This document shows positions 34,186 to 46,488 of a stretch of 64,000 bases of DNA, piece by piece. Both the position numbers and the translations under genes were made by a program. A model generated the notes under the pieces. It saw nothing but the letters and a program-made list of their open reading frames with translations, did not search any database and was not told where the DNA came from. The stretch's first letter is position 1. Each line of letters opens with the position of its first letter. Origin of the DNA: Kitagawia praeruptora (lineage: Eukaryota > Streptophyta > Magnoliopsida > Apiales > Apiaceae); assembly GCA_037693485.1 (NCBI GenBank), contig CM075345.1, positions 106,448,001-106,512,000 on the forward strand, written 5' to 3'.

Positions 34186-35710
34186 TAAATATAATAGATT
34201 CATGTCTTAATGTATAAATTTTTAAATTAAATAATTATTGTATTTAGAATGAAATTGTTAAGTAATCACTGTAAAAAAAACATTTATCTATAGGCACACC
34301 TAATAATATAAACAAATTAGTATAATGTGATAAGGATTGATGCCTACAATTTAGTAAGTCGCTGAATTATTGAAGTTTGCTACTGAATATTCTAATGGAA
34401 AGTGGGAAGTAACTCTGAGAGAATCCGAACCGGGGATGATGATAACCTAAATCGTTTTCTATTTTTTTCGTCAGAAACATTTTTCTGTTGAATTTATTGG
34501 ACAATTAAAACACACAACATATAATACATATATACAATTGAAATAAAAAGATAATCTGTCCAAGTATAGAATGCCATATAATAAAAAGATATAAAGTAGT
34601 ACCTTAACCGAAATTGATATGATTTAGCCATGAGAAAAATTGATGCATACACATAGTTTATCAAAGTTTGCTAAGTCTTATGGGGAACATGGAATAAGCG
34701 GCTTAGATTTAATTGATTTAAATTTAATAGATTTTGATTGATGTTAAAATAAATCACGATCTTGTGATTGGTTAACCAATACATGTTAGATTATGGTATC
34801 TTTATTATAATAAAAGATGTTAAAAAACAATTCATAACTAAAAGATATATCACCATATGTAATATACTATTATGTGGATTTATAGAAAATAATATTTATG
34901 GTTAGTAGAAATTCTTTAAAATTAAAAATCATGTGATATGCGAAGTTATTAAATCAAAATATTTTATATTTAAATTTAATTTAACCGTGATTAGTAAATT
35001 AGAATAAGCATGGTAAATAATAAAATTTTGTATATGATTGATTGATTTAAAGTTTATAAGTAAATTCTGATTGCTTCTAAAATAATTTTAATTTTTTGAT
35101 TGGTAATTTATCCACCAACCAATAATAATATCCTTATAACGTATATCTAATAATTGAAATAATTAAAATATATGTAGTGTTCGTTTATATGAATTTATTA
35201 ATTATTTTATTAAAAAATTGTGAATAAAAATATTATTGAACCTTTTAAAAAATCGAGTTTTTGAAGATGTGAATTTTATCCAAGTTATTTAAAATTTGTT
35301 CAAATCCAATTTTGTAGTGTTGGATTATATGCATTTATTAATTAATTTTATTAACAAATTATGAATAAATATATTTTTGAGCTTATAAAAAATCAAAATT
35401 TTGAAGGTATGGATTTTATTCAAGTTATTTAAAATATATAATGATATATCGTGATTGATTTCAAATTAAAATTGTGATTTTCTAATAAATATTTTTTGAT
35501 TTAAAAAATAGGTATTTATGGATATGTTTAATAAAATTATTATTGTATTTAAATTAGAAGTTTTAACTAACCATGGTTAAAGGGGTAGGGTGAGATTGTA
35601 AATAAGGAAAGGTCTAAATTTTAGGAATTGGCTCTGATTGGTCTTAAAATAATTCATTTATTCTTATTGATTAACTAACGTGTGGTAGACTCAGGTATGA
35701 TAATAAAGGA
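34186..35710 (-). mobile_element. Helitron-like element Y, right arm
   Basis: This is the inverted counterpart of the left Y arm. Its outer end (35710) reads TCCTTTATTATCATACCTGAG on the minus strand, identical to the start at 28421. It carries one copy of the roughly 970-bp block rather than two. The two arms face outward with their TC ends and meet tail to tail around X'. Confidence 0.6.
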
Positions 35711-36445
35711 TGAATCGGTACGGGGAACGTTATGCAGTGAAAGGGTTACACTAGAAACATAATGTATGACATTAGTGAGGCATTTGTGTTGGCCTCACAA
35801 TATTTTGTAGTAAACACTTGAACACGATTAGAAGGATAATTTGTGGCATGATCACCAAAAGACTCTAAGTATTCTAGGCTGTGTCAAGATTTAATAATCT
35901 TGCATCAACTCATACTCTAGTTAGTTTTGTGAACTATTAGTGTATAACTCATACTCTAAGTATGAGTTATAAAAAAAACTGCAATTTATAACATTATGAG
36001 TTATAAATTACAACACTGCAATTTATTTATGTTTTATTTAGCAAAAAAAAGTACATAAAATATAAATAAATTGCAGTGTTGCAATTTATAACTCATACTG
36101 TTATAAATTTATAACTCATACTGTTAGTGTTGCATGCAAACATAAATAAATTGCAGTGCTTCTTGTTATAGGCTCACAACACTTTTTAAAGACTGTAAGT
36201 GTTCTAAATGTTTAAGGAGTTAACAATCATGTATCAACACATACTCTTGTTAATTTCGTGAACTTTCAGTGCCGTATGAAAAGATAAAGAAATTGTAGCA
36301 TTTCATGTTAAAGGCTCGCACCACTTTTTTTTATAGAATTTTAATCTTGCCTAAATTTCCCTGTTATACACTTGCTTGTAAATCAAATTTTATGGTAAAA
36401 TAAATGGAATATATTGGCCTACTGATTATATATAATCTGGAATAA
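35711..36445. other. Intergenic, with short inverted and direct repeats
   Basis: No gene is seen. At 35935-36160 the motifs 'aactcatact', 'gcaatttataac' and 'aataaattgcagtg' recur in both orientations and can fold into hairpins. The stretch 35830-35950 and a diverged version at 36160-36280 share 'catcaactcatactc(t)agttagttttgtgaact'-like sequence, an old duplication of about 310 bp. Confidence 0.5.
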
Positions 36446-36763
36446 GAGCAAGTCTAGTGATGGTGTTAAAAGTGGTGCTATTGCTATAATATAGCACCGA
36501 AAAAAAAAATTACCAATCCAATGGGATGCTATAGTTGCCACATAAGCATGTAAGTGGTAAATGAATTACTAAAGTAACAGTGACAAACATAATTGTGCAT
36601 TCAAAGATTAGGCAATTGAAATATTGCTTTATTTGGAAATTTTTGGTGCCATTTTAAAACTATACATTGGAGCACAAGTTCTATTTCTACATCAAAATTC
36701 ACTTTTCGATTTCAAAATATAGCAACAACTATATGTATTTTAGCACCACCATTAAACTTGCTC
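36446..36763. mobile_element. Tourist-like MITE (PIF/Harbinger type)
   Basis: Imperfect terminal inverted repeats GAGCAAGTCTAGTGATGGTG and CACCACCATTAAACTTGCTC bound 318 bp. TAA target duplications lie at 36443-36445 and 36764-36766. It is non-coding. Confidence 0.85.
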
Positions 36764-36766
36764 TAA

Positions 36767-37960
36767 TAATAAACTTTAGAAATTGTATTAGTTCAGTATA
36801 TTAGAGATGGTGTTGTCAGGTACAAGGAGTAAATAATTCAATCTATAATTGTTTAAAATTATCTTAACTACATGGGAAAATAAAACTGCAGTCATTCCCC
36901 ATTATCAGTTCACAACACTATAAAAAGTTTTAGTCTTGGCTAAAATTCCTTGGTTAACTTAATCACTTAGTATATAACATCATAGGTTGCAGCCTAATAT
37001 ACCATAATGCAAATATTATTTTTGCACAAAATACACTACCGATAATAGAAAAGCTTTAGAAAAATTTGGAGACAAAGATACAAAAAATAGCCAAAAAAAG
37101 TATCATGACACAAAGAGACCGAAAATAGCCAGATACTTACTAAAGATGTTGTCAATAGCATTCCCCTAGGACTGGTAATATTTGCCTTTGTTGTTCACCC
37201 TCTCTGTATCAATAAAAGCCATACAATACTTGAGCAAAAAAAATCCATGCAAGATGGTGTTGTCTACCAATAGGAATGACATTCGATTTAAAGAACAGTT
37301 CTAATAGCTAATATATAATTTAAGACTGAAGTTTCACCATTTTAACTCAAATTAAAAGAAATTTAAAAAGACTGGACTTCATATGGACGTGCTAATCCAG
37401 TTAGGATACACCCTTTGAATCACCAAGATTGGCATAAAAACCTGAAGTGAAGAAGCGAATTTTTAAAGGGGTCTGCAACTACGAAGCATACATACAACAT
37501 TGAAAAACTAAAGTTTGCATTCTTCTAAGCTCGCATGAAATTAAGTGGCTCTGCCACTATCGATCTGAATAAATAAGATGTGTAGAAGCATCATATATAT
37601 TTGGACAAATTTATGTAATAAAACTGATAAACAAATCATCTTATTCAACAAATCATTACTTTCATCTGCAACACAGTAATAACAATATAATCGTACTATC
37701 AAGAGATGAATGTGTGTTAATCAGATCAAGTGTAATAATTCAATGTGTGATGTCGTTGCAAGAAACAGAGAAAATCAGTTTTAAGATACCAAAAGCAGAT
37801 ATTGTTAAGATTTTGTCCCCATCAAGTAATCCAGGATACAGATCAAACTAGGCATGTGTAGGAATTTTAGAACACCGTAATAAATAGGAAAAGTTGATAG
37901 AAATATCTCAATGTGCAGAATTTATATTTCAAATCATAAAAAGTAAACTACGAGAAATAT
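36767..37960. other. Intergenic, no gene seen
   Basis: This is AT-rich sequence with no coding-like frame and no transposon ends that I could find. Its right part may be intron or 3' sequence of the kinase pseudogene that follows on the minus strand. Confidence 0.5.
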
Positions 37961-37976
37961 GCGTCATCCAAGTACC

Positions 37977-38440
37977 TCAATTACCATGGCAAAAGTGGCT
38001 TGTATGGGTGTCATATCCTCGTAAGGAATAATACTTCCAGCCACCAATTTCCATAAAATAAGGCCAAAACCATAAACATTAACCTTCTTGCTATATGACT
38101 TGCATTTGATCATCTATGGTATTGGTTCCATCCAACGATAAGTTTCAAAATCGTCAGCAGATGATCACAGGATGTGTCGCAACAAGTAATTCCAAAACTT
38201 GCACTCTTAAGCTGAAAATCCTTATTTTAAAGTATACTCAGGCTTGAGGTCTATATGCATGACACCTTGGGAATGAATAAATGTCATGCCATACGCAATA
38301 TCCCCAGAGCCATTGAGATTACTTTTCGTAAGGTAATAACCTCCTTAAACTTATGCAAGTATGACATCAAGAACCCTCTGAAAGATATTCTATGATGATG
38401 CAGAAGACTGATGGAACTTTCTAAATGCTTCTTTAAACTG
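37977..38440 (-). pseudogene. Raf-like MAPKKK (plant protein kinase) pseudogene fragment
   Basis: On the minus strand, from 38440 down, pieces of a Raf-like kinase domain appear in shifting frames. They are FLMSYLHKFKEVITLRKV with SMALGI, then MTFIHSQGVMHIDLKPE (catalytic HRD has become HID), SASFGITCCDTSCDHLL (DFG has become SFG), ETYRWMEPIP with a TAG stop in place of the APE region, and VNVYGFGLILWKLVAGS with IIPYEDMTPIQATFAM. The last piece ends at a GT donor (GAG|GTACTT), the usual exon end in these kinases. Stops and frameshifts plus lost catalytic residues make it non-functional. No other exon was recognised with confidence. Confidence 0.82.
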
Positions 38441-38484
38441 CATGAATAAGTAAAAAGGGAAGAAATATATATGTATTTCATCAT

Positions 38485-39379
38485 CTAATTTAACATTAAC
38501 AATTCAAATAACCTAAACTATTACAGATCTAAATTATGTATTCATTATTAATATGTGATATAATACAATAGGTCCTTTTTTTTTTCAAGCAAAGAGATGA
38601 TCTTTAGTATTACCTTTTCAGGCATTTATTGAAATATTAAAATTACCCAACCAAAATCTACCCACAAACTTCTTGATTCCGGTAATTACATTGGTAGAAG
38701 CATTATACAAGCAGCTTCTAGTGTCTGTATTTTAAGACTTTGGAAGATTTGAAGTAACTCTGTGGAACACATTTCTTACATCGGTTTGGAAAAAATTAAA
38801 AACAATTAAAGACCAAATAATATTACATTATATGCTTGCAGATCTGGTACATGCAAATATGCTATTAAAAGTAAGATAATTGGAATACATACAATTGATA
38901 TTTTGTTGTCTTAGACTGTCTTCGGAGTTGCGCTGTCGTTGCTATTAGAGAATACCTCATCTATCATCAAAAATGGCTACAAACCAAACAAACCAATTTT
39001 AGCACCAGTGTTGCTGGCAGCAACAGAACAAAGACACAATAGTAATAGGAGAAACCTTGTTTAAATAGGATTACATCAGGTAGGACACTTACCAAACTCT
39101 TCTTTCTTCTTGTCAATATAGGTACACTGCTGTGGCGTCTCCAATGCTGAGCCTACAAACACAACATGACATTGAAAATAGCAACTCGAGGTAAGTAACA
39201 TTAGATCTAAACATTGAAATGCAGATTACAAATTATGCAGAAACAAACCACCTAGCCTAGTAACAGGCTCCACACCGGGTAACCGGGTTTCGCAGCAACC
39301 AAGTGAGAAGGGTCAGCTAATCCGATTTCTGCAAATGTAAAGACGTGTTTGTACAAGTTTAGTCAGAGCGCTAAAATAA
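38485..39379. other. Intergenic, with a segment duplicated at 44716-44860
   Basis: No gene is certain. Bases 38875-39010 ('agataattggaatacatacaat' to 'caaaccaattttagca') match 44716-44860 on the other side of the solo LTR with moderate divergence. At about 39100-39170 a minus-strand stretch ends in TTTGG|TAAGTG and could be an old exon, but its frame contains a stop. Confidence 0.45.
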
Positions 39380-39604
39380 TTACAACTGCAAAGGCCAAAA
39401 GAACAAAAACGTGAAATGGGAGCTAACATACAACTGGATTATCAATCCACCTCCTTTTTGTTGGCGGTTGTGACGTTGCTTAGACAAACTGCGTGCCTCG
39501 ATCACCTCCTCTGTCACAAGAACCCTAGGCCTGCCTCTTTTTCGGCGTGAAAGATCCATGAATGCAGCAGCAACAGCATCAACATACACAAACAGGAAAG
39601 ACAT
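39380..39604 (-). CDS. Short basic ORF, possible gene 5' end
   Basis: The frame of 74 codons has a basic stretch MDLSRRKRGRPRVLVTEEVI then EARSLSKQRHNRQQK. Such an N-terminus can occur in DNA-binding or helicase-type proteins, but I cannot assign a family. After about codon 50 the frame turns hydrophobic and is probably intron. The in-frame Met at about 39559 is a better start than the first. The solo LTR at 39617 lies immediately upstream and may have cut off its promoter. Confidence 0.3.
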   Translation of the reverse strand: MSFLFVYVDAVAAAFMDLSRRKRGRPRVLVTEEVIEARSLSKQRHNRQQKGGGLIIQLYVSSHFTFLFFWPLQL

Positions 39605-41282
39605 TACAACATGTAATGTAATAACCCGGATTTTCAGAAAATGATTTTTATTGTTATTTTAAGAATATTAATGTTTTCCTAAAATGAGGAGGAAATTTTT
39701 TTTTATTTTATTGTTCATTATTCTAGTTCAAGGAATTCCAAAAGTGAATTATTTAATTATTTTTCGGTTCAGTATAATCGGGTTTTCTTAAAAATTATAT
39801 TGATTGAGTAGATATCTCGAGTTAATAGTTTATTTTGGGCAAAAGTTTAATTTTTGGAGTGTGGAATTATTTAGTAAAGATTTTATTATAAATTACTTTA
39901 TAATTTAGAGATTTTAAAATCCTTATAAAATGATTATTTTAATTATTTGAGGATTTGTGGAAATTACTCGATTAATTTATAATATCGAGAATTTGAGATT
40001 TTTACTAAAACAATAGTGTTTGTAGTATTTTTATAAAGCTCTGTAAATTGTGAATTATGAATCACAATTATTATTTTTATGATTTGTTTTTATAAATAAT
40101 TAATATTTGTAAAATGCATATCAATTCAGAAAAATTAGATTTAATTCTAATTCTTTCTCCGTAAATCTTTAAAAATATTCTAGTATTTAATTATGCTAGA
40201 AACTTTATTTTTTTACAAATTAGATTTATTTACTCCAAATATTATTTATAGTGTGTAGTAATTAATTGGGTGTTTTAAATTGTTATTGGGCTTAGGCCCA
40301 TTAGGTTATAACACAGCACACCACACAGATATACACATACGAACACATACATACACCGCCGCCTAATCAAATCGGGAAGGGGGAAGAATTAGTCGGTGGA
40401 AGGAGAAAAGAGATTTGGGGGTTTGATTTTTAACCAATTAAAACCTATACATACATATATAATTCGTGTGTGTGTATATGTGCGTGAGTGTGTGCGTGCA
40501 TGAGTGTGTCCAGCGGTGGCAGTAGAGGCGCGCGGGGAGGGGGGAGGAGAGGAGACCGGCGTCGGGGCGGCGGCACGGAGGTGCGCGGAGGTGGTGGCTG
40601 GTGGTAGCCGGAGGCGCAGAGAGAGAGATGAGAAAGAAAGATGGTGGAGATTGATTTTCCGGTGGGTTGACTTTTGGGCGGATCGGAAACGAAAATGGTA
40701 TATTTTCGTAGTTTATTAATTATTTAATTTTCATATTAAATTTGATGTAATTGCTATATATTGTTTAATTGTAGTAATTTAATTATTTGATTGTTGTAAT
40801 TTAATTAGATTTAAATTGTGAGTTTTAAGGTGTTAATTTTAGTAATTAAATTATGTGGAATTTCGAGAATATGGTTGTATCTTAGTTAGTTTTAAGTTGC
40901 GAGTTATGTGTTAATTTCGTAAGTAGCTTAGTAGTGTCAATTATGAATATTATTGTATTTACGAGATTTAATTCGGAAAGTATGTTGGTAATTTTAATTG
41001 TGGAGGTTAATTGGGGGCCCGATTTAATGGGCGGGTTAGTGATTGTTAAATGTTAAGTGCTAATTGCTAATTGTTAGTTTCCAATTGAAATTTTTAATTG
41101 TTAAGTGCTAATTGCTAATTATTGTTGTCTAATAAAGTGTCGATGTAAGGGTTGGCTAATTTGTAAATGTCTATGTGCTAAATGGTATAAGTCGGGTAGT
41201 AATAATTGTCAGAAGTATAAATGTCAACTACATGGTGTTGGCTTAAATGTGGAAAAACTTAGTTTACTTTCTTTAAATGTTG

Positions 41283-41400
41283 AGGTGCCGCATGTCTGGG
41301 CGGATACTTTTCCTTATGTGCTAGGTGCCTCATGTCTGGGCGGATACTTTTTCTTATGTGCTAGGTGCCGCATGTCTGGGCGGGTACTTTTCTTACTTGT
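41283..41400. repeat. 40-bp tandem repeat, three units
   Basis: Units start at 41283, 41323 and 41363, each AGGTGCC(G/T)CATGTCTGGGCGG plus ATACTTTTCCTTATGTGCT with small changes. It lies inside the solo LTR. Confidence 0.9.
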
Positions 41401-43228
41401 TTACTTTGCTGCAAGTTGAGGTAGCTTTATTTTTGCAAAAACAGGGTTGAATTGCATTTGAGGGGCTGTGCCCATAGTCCGATAAACGAATACTTCATGC
41501 CGAAATTTTCTAAAAATCCCCTGCATTTTAATTTATTTAACTTATTTGATTTCAATGGTTTAAAGGTATGAATTGGGTGTTAACTGTTTATGTGTATATG
41601 TGTTAAGTGAATTAATTCGAGGGTAATTGTTGTCTCCAGGATTTATGTGCTAAGTGATTTAATTCAAGGATTTATGTGTTTCGGGGATTAAATGCGTTTT
41701 GAGGATTATTTATAAACTTAGTTTTGTCATAGAATGACACTAGCATTATAATTGTATATGTTAAGTGAAGTTGACTAAATGGTGGTATAGGGTTATGATA
41801 TGGGTGATACTAGGAAATGTCTACGTTTTAAAAAGGGGACTCTTTAAGTGTCAATTGCTATTACTAAATGTGTTATGTGCATTAATTGGTATTTGAGTAG
41901 TCAGCTATAGGGATAACAACTATAGTACGACTTTAGGTGACTCAGTGGTAATTCTGAGTTGTGTCTACTCGAGATACGAGGTTGGACTGATGCGTGATCG
42001 TAACTATTTCAGTACCATTAGGGCGTGATCAAGTGGAGCAACGTGTATCAAAAAGGAAGGATCGAGGCGTCGTGTAAAGTTCATGGAACTACTTGGGCGA
42101 AACGCCAAGGATTTATTCGCGCTATTCTGTCTGGTGCTAAGGACCAGAGGCAAGTTTATTTATACATACTCTATCGTTCAGAGTATATTTATTTTAAAAT
42201 ATATGAAATGTGTGGAATAAGACTTCAGTCCATATTTGCAAGATTTCTTCTATCTTTATCTTGATAAATTGTTTACTTTTTTGTAAAATGGTTTGACTGG
42301 AAGTATATGTGATATGGAGAGAGTGATATATTATAAAGAGTAAAGTGATATGGGAGGGAATGATATCAGTTGTTATTCATGGTTATTCTTATGACATTAT
42401 GGTATCAGTTGTTATCTAAAGTTATTTTATGATATTATAATTAGGTGTAAATTGGGGATATTTGAGTTCTAAACTGTTTCAGACGTTGTTAATAAATATT
42501 TTGTTATATAAGGGGACAACAGTTGATATCTACAGATTTTTCTTAAAAGGGACTTACATGTAAAGTATTTTAGTTGGTGTATTTTAAAGGTATTGATATA
42601 TGAATGGAAAAGTGGAAGGGGTTATCTTGAGATGTATATTTTCGAAAACCCGGACAAAGTTTTTAAAAAGAATTTCGCAATAATTAACCTAATTGCAACA
42701 TCACCAATAAACTAGTGTTTACTTAATCAGTAGATACCTCTGGAAGCATCTACTGATTAAATAAACCTTATTCGTCTAATTAAATTTATTTAATTAGATG
42801 AATATTATTTTTAAAACGTTTTCTTACAACCGCTTTGTCCCGGAATAATAATAAAGATATTTCGATGGTTATAAATGAGACATGTTAGGTTAAAAATGTC
42901 TGGAATGATATTGATAAATGCTATTTTAATGGTTATTTAATTCAATGAATATTAATTATAATATTCATTTAAAATGGATTATTGAATAGATATTCTAAGT
43001 GTTCTAAGGGTGATTAAATATTGTTAAAAGGTTGTTTAAGGAATTTCATAGTGAAATGAATGTATGTCTTGAATTGATATACCTGTATAAATGTTTTCAA
43101 ATGATTATAATACGGATATGAAAATGGAAAGGTGAAACGGAAATGTGAAATGTGGAAAGGTGAAATGGAAATGGAAATGAAAATGATAAATGTGAATGGA
43201 ATAATGATTTGACCAAAAAGGGGGATTT

Positions 43229-43320
43229 CAACAATGAGCGTAAGAGGCTGTGTGGGAGTGGCACAGTCCGGCATTGCAACAATAAGCGTAAGAGGCTGTG
43301 TAGAAGTGACACAGTCCGGC
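43229..43320. repeat. 49-bp tandem repeat, two units
   Basis: Units start at 43229 and 43278 (CAACAATGAGCGTAAGAGGC and CAACAATAAGCGTAAGAGGC) and end in ACAGTCCGGC. It lies inside the solo LTR. Confidence 0.88.
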
Positions 43321-44468
43321 ACCCGATATTTTATTACGGCACGAAGATGCCAAGGGAGGATGTAGCAGTTAGCCTTCCTCCAGGGTTGATAACCAGGTAG
43401 GATCATCCCTTCTACCGGTAGTAAATAGAGAGCAGATACGGTCAGGCGACTGATCATCGTCCTACGTATCTGGCGCTAGCAGAATCCACAAAGTGTTCAA
43501 AGAAAGAATTGAAAATGGTTTCAGAATGAAATACTGAAAAAGGAAAATGGTATGAAATGATGGAATTGTTTTTACAGTAAGAAGAGAAACTGATTTTATA
43601 TTATTTTTATATAATTGTTGTATAAAAAGGAAAATGGAAAGATTATATTGAGAGCTTGATTTTAAATGTTATGTTACCTTGAGATATTGTACTAAGATGA
43701 TGTATTGATTATTATCTTGTTATAGAAGAGAACTGATATTATATTATCAATAAGTGAGTGATTTCATATTGAATAACCAGCAAGTTTATGTTGGTGTTTT
43801 ACTGCGCAAACAAGATGTGACTATTTATGGTAATAATCTATTTAATTACTTTGTAACGGCATCTTTTATATTATAGTAGTATGTTGTTCAGTTGATATTA
43901 ATTTCAAACATTATACTTTCCCTATAGAATTTCGTGGTTATAAATGTTTCAAGAATGATATTAAGTATCAGTTGAATGTGGAAACCCATGCACATGAGGG
44001 GATATTTTGTTAAACTCTAGTAATAACTTGCTGAGCAATTCTTTCGCTCATACTTGCTTGTTTTCAATTATTAACTTTTCAGTGGAAGGTAGCCGGACGA
44101 GCTAGGTTATCTGCATGGCTTAGATGAAGCGGGCAGTGTGCCCTTATGAAGACGATATGATCTAGAAAGTTTATAGCTGGAGTAAGTTATATGTGTGAGT
44201 ATATTGATGTGTAATATATATGTTACTTTGCGCAAAATAGTACTAGTTGCTGGTGTACTTCTCAACGAAGTTATACTAGTAGTAAGGATTTCATTCTTGT
44301 TTCTAGCCCTGTAACCTAAAAGATACTTGGTGGTTGGGGTCTCAAATGTTGTAACTCAATTATTAATGACTACAGATGGTTTAATGTGGTTAAACAGGAG
44401 ATTTGTTATTAAGGATTTCCGCGTGACGACCAAATTCCTGACCCCGGATTTGGGGGCGTTACATGTAA

Positions 44469-45367
44469 TCCATGGGCAAAACATTAAATTGCATCACAAG
44501 ACGAAGCAAAAAACAAAAAATCTAGCCTTGCCCAACCATGCACTACTACACTCTATTTTGCCTGGAAATTATATTTAGATCCCAATTCCAACCACAAAAA
44601 CCTAACCAAAGTAAATAAACAGGAGCCCAAAACCTAATAACCAAGCAAAAAAATAGACCCAGCTTTACCCAACTATTCACTAACATACTCTATTTAACCT
44701 AAAAATTATACTCCATTAAGATAATTGGAATACATACAATCGATATTTTATTGGCTTAGATTGCCTTTGCAGTTGCACTGCCGTTGCGATCACAGAATAT
44801 CTAGGTTGCCATCCAAAAAGCTTACAAACCAAACAAAACAATTTTAGCAGACAAGGATTTTCCGCATTCACTTTCAGACCATTCAAACATTAAATCAAAC
44901 ACAATGCTCGTTATATGTAGCTAGAGTTGGGTATGTGGATGGGAGCGAAAACAGCCAACACAATAACAATATAATAGAACCAAAAACTACTTCCAATTAG
45001 GCCTATTCGATAATCTGCTCGGAATCCTCGATTAACACAGAAAACTCTAATCCAAAATATCAAAAAGATTAAAATTAAAATTACAATATACCTGGAGAGG
45101 ATTGGGGTTCAAGAGAAAGAGGGATAGTAGATGGAGAGAAGTAGATGTAGTGTCGGGAGAGAAGTGAGTAAATAATAAATTCACGTTGAACGAAGATATG
45201 ACGAAAACATATATGGGAAAAAAGAGGAATAGTAGATGGAGAGATGCAATGGTGGGAGAAAAGTGATGCGCATAAATAATATATTTACGTTGAAAGTAGC
45301 TGAAATGGTATCTAGGTGGCTGCTGACCTGGATTAAAATGTCTTACAAAAACCCTGTGTTGTGCTAA
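44469..45367. other. Intergenic, contains duplicate of 38875-39010
   Basis: No coding frame is present. Bases 44716-44860 repeat the segment at 38875-39010. A purine-rich stretch at 45100-45260 holds two similar blocks ('gaggatagtagatggagagaagt' and 'gaggaatagtagatggagagatg'). Confidence 0.45.
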
Positions 45368-46079
45368 TCTATACTATACTATAATAAGCAAAAAGGGGTA
45401 TAATTTGTAGTTGATTACCCCCCTCTTTTTGGTTATCCCACAATAAAAAAAGAATTCAAAAAGAAAAAATAAAAAATAAAAAAACATCAAGGCGATAAGC
45501 AACAAAAGAAGGCAGACCCCTCGGACTCTAACACATCAAAAGATAAAGAACACTGCATATCTATCTACTGAAATCTTAAAGGTAGTCACTATCTATACTA
45601 TTATATTAATATTAAAGCCGAAACATTAACTTACCGGAGGAAGCTGAAATCTTATAAGTAGTCACTATCTATACTATTATATTAATATTAAAGCCGAAAC
45701 ATTGAAAACTTTTAAAAATTTTGATTTTCGGATTATAATTATAAAAGCTATATACCTTTTAATTATTTGATTTTATAATGAGTTTAATTTTAATAAATAA
45801 TATAATTTTATATTAAATAAGTTTGGTCGGTCGGTACGGTACCTGTTGATTTTACTTATTTACCCTTACTTAATTATAGATAAAATCCATATTTGAAAAG
45901 GTATATAGTGTCTTTAATTATAATTAAAAGGATATTATATAGATTATTAATAATATATATAAATATATATTTTAATAATATATATTATAATTATGTATTA
46001 TTAAAATATAATATGTTTTATTAAATAAATTTTATAAATTAACCAAAGAAACTCGTGCTTCACACGGGTTATAAGCTAG
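45368..46079 (+). mobile_element. Non-autonomous Helitron
   Basis: It begins A|TCTATACTATACTATAATAAGC and ends in an imperfect hairpin (CTCGTGCTTCACACGGG at about 46052-46067), TTATAAGCTAG|T, as plant Helitrons do. It holds a 76-bp tandem duplication (units at 45570 and 45646), each with another TCTATACTATTATATTAATA 5'-end-like sequence. This could be a nested Helitron start at 45592 or 45668 sharing the same 3' end. It is non-coding. Confidence 0.75.
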
Positions 46080-46488
46080 TAGATTTATAACTTCTGTAAC
46101 ATTTTATACTCTTTTACGGTGAGTGATATCCTCCACAGTATTATCTATTTCTGGACCAACTTTTCCACATATTTGGAAATTGTACATTTGTAAGGATCCG
46201 ATTACAGTTAGAGGGTCACAAAAAGTTGTCCGGTCTAGTTATGCAAATTCAGCTCTAAAGAGCACAAAGAAAGCTGTCTAGTCCAACTAAACCAGGCTGA
46301 GCCCAATTCGGAAAACTCTATTTTCGTATCAAATTTTTATGGGAATTTATATAATATGTCCCAAATTAATAGATCATTTTACGAATATGTCCCAATATAT
46401 TGATTTATTAATTATATGTTCCATTATCAATTTTTAAGTTTTATAGAGACTAATATACCCTTTTTTATTAATTAATTACTAATATAAG
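46080..46488. other. Intergenic, no gene seen
   Basis: This is AT-rich sequence without coding frame or recognisable element ends. It ends in the left target duplication AATATAAG of the following MITE. Confidence 0.5.

Larger units (their letters stand above)
39617..44463 (-). mobile_element. Very large solo LTR of a Ty3/gypsy element (chromovirus Tekay-like)
   Basis: This 4847-bp unit begins TGTAATAACCCGGATTTTC and ends CCCCGGATTTGGGGGCGTTACA on the plus strand. Both ends carry an inverted TGTAA...CCGGATTT. A TGTAA duplication lies on each side (39612-39616, 44464-44468). Start and end sequences, and a 49-bp repeat with 'aagaggctgtgt.gaagtg.cacagtccggc', are typical of long Tekay-like LTRs. 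No primer-binding site, coding region or second LTR was found inside, so a solo LTR is the best reading. Orientation could not be fixed and is given tentatively. ORFs at 40504, 41105, 42025 and 43014 are not gene-like. Confidence 0.6.

Noticed and set aside
40504..40719. Arg/Gly-rich ORF in the solo LTR
   Set aside because: Purine- and GC-rich low-complexity composition within an LTR; no domain.
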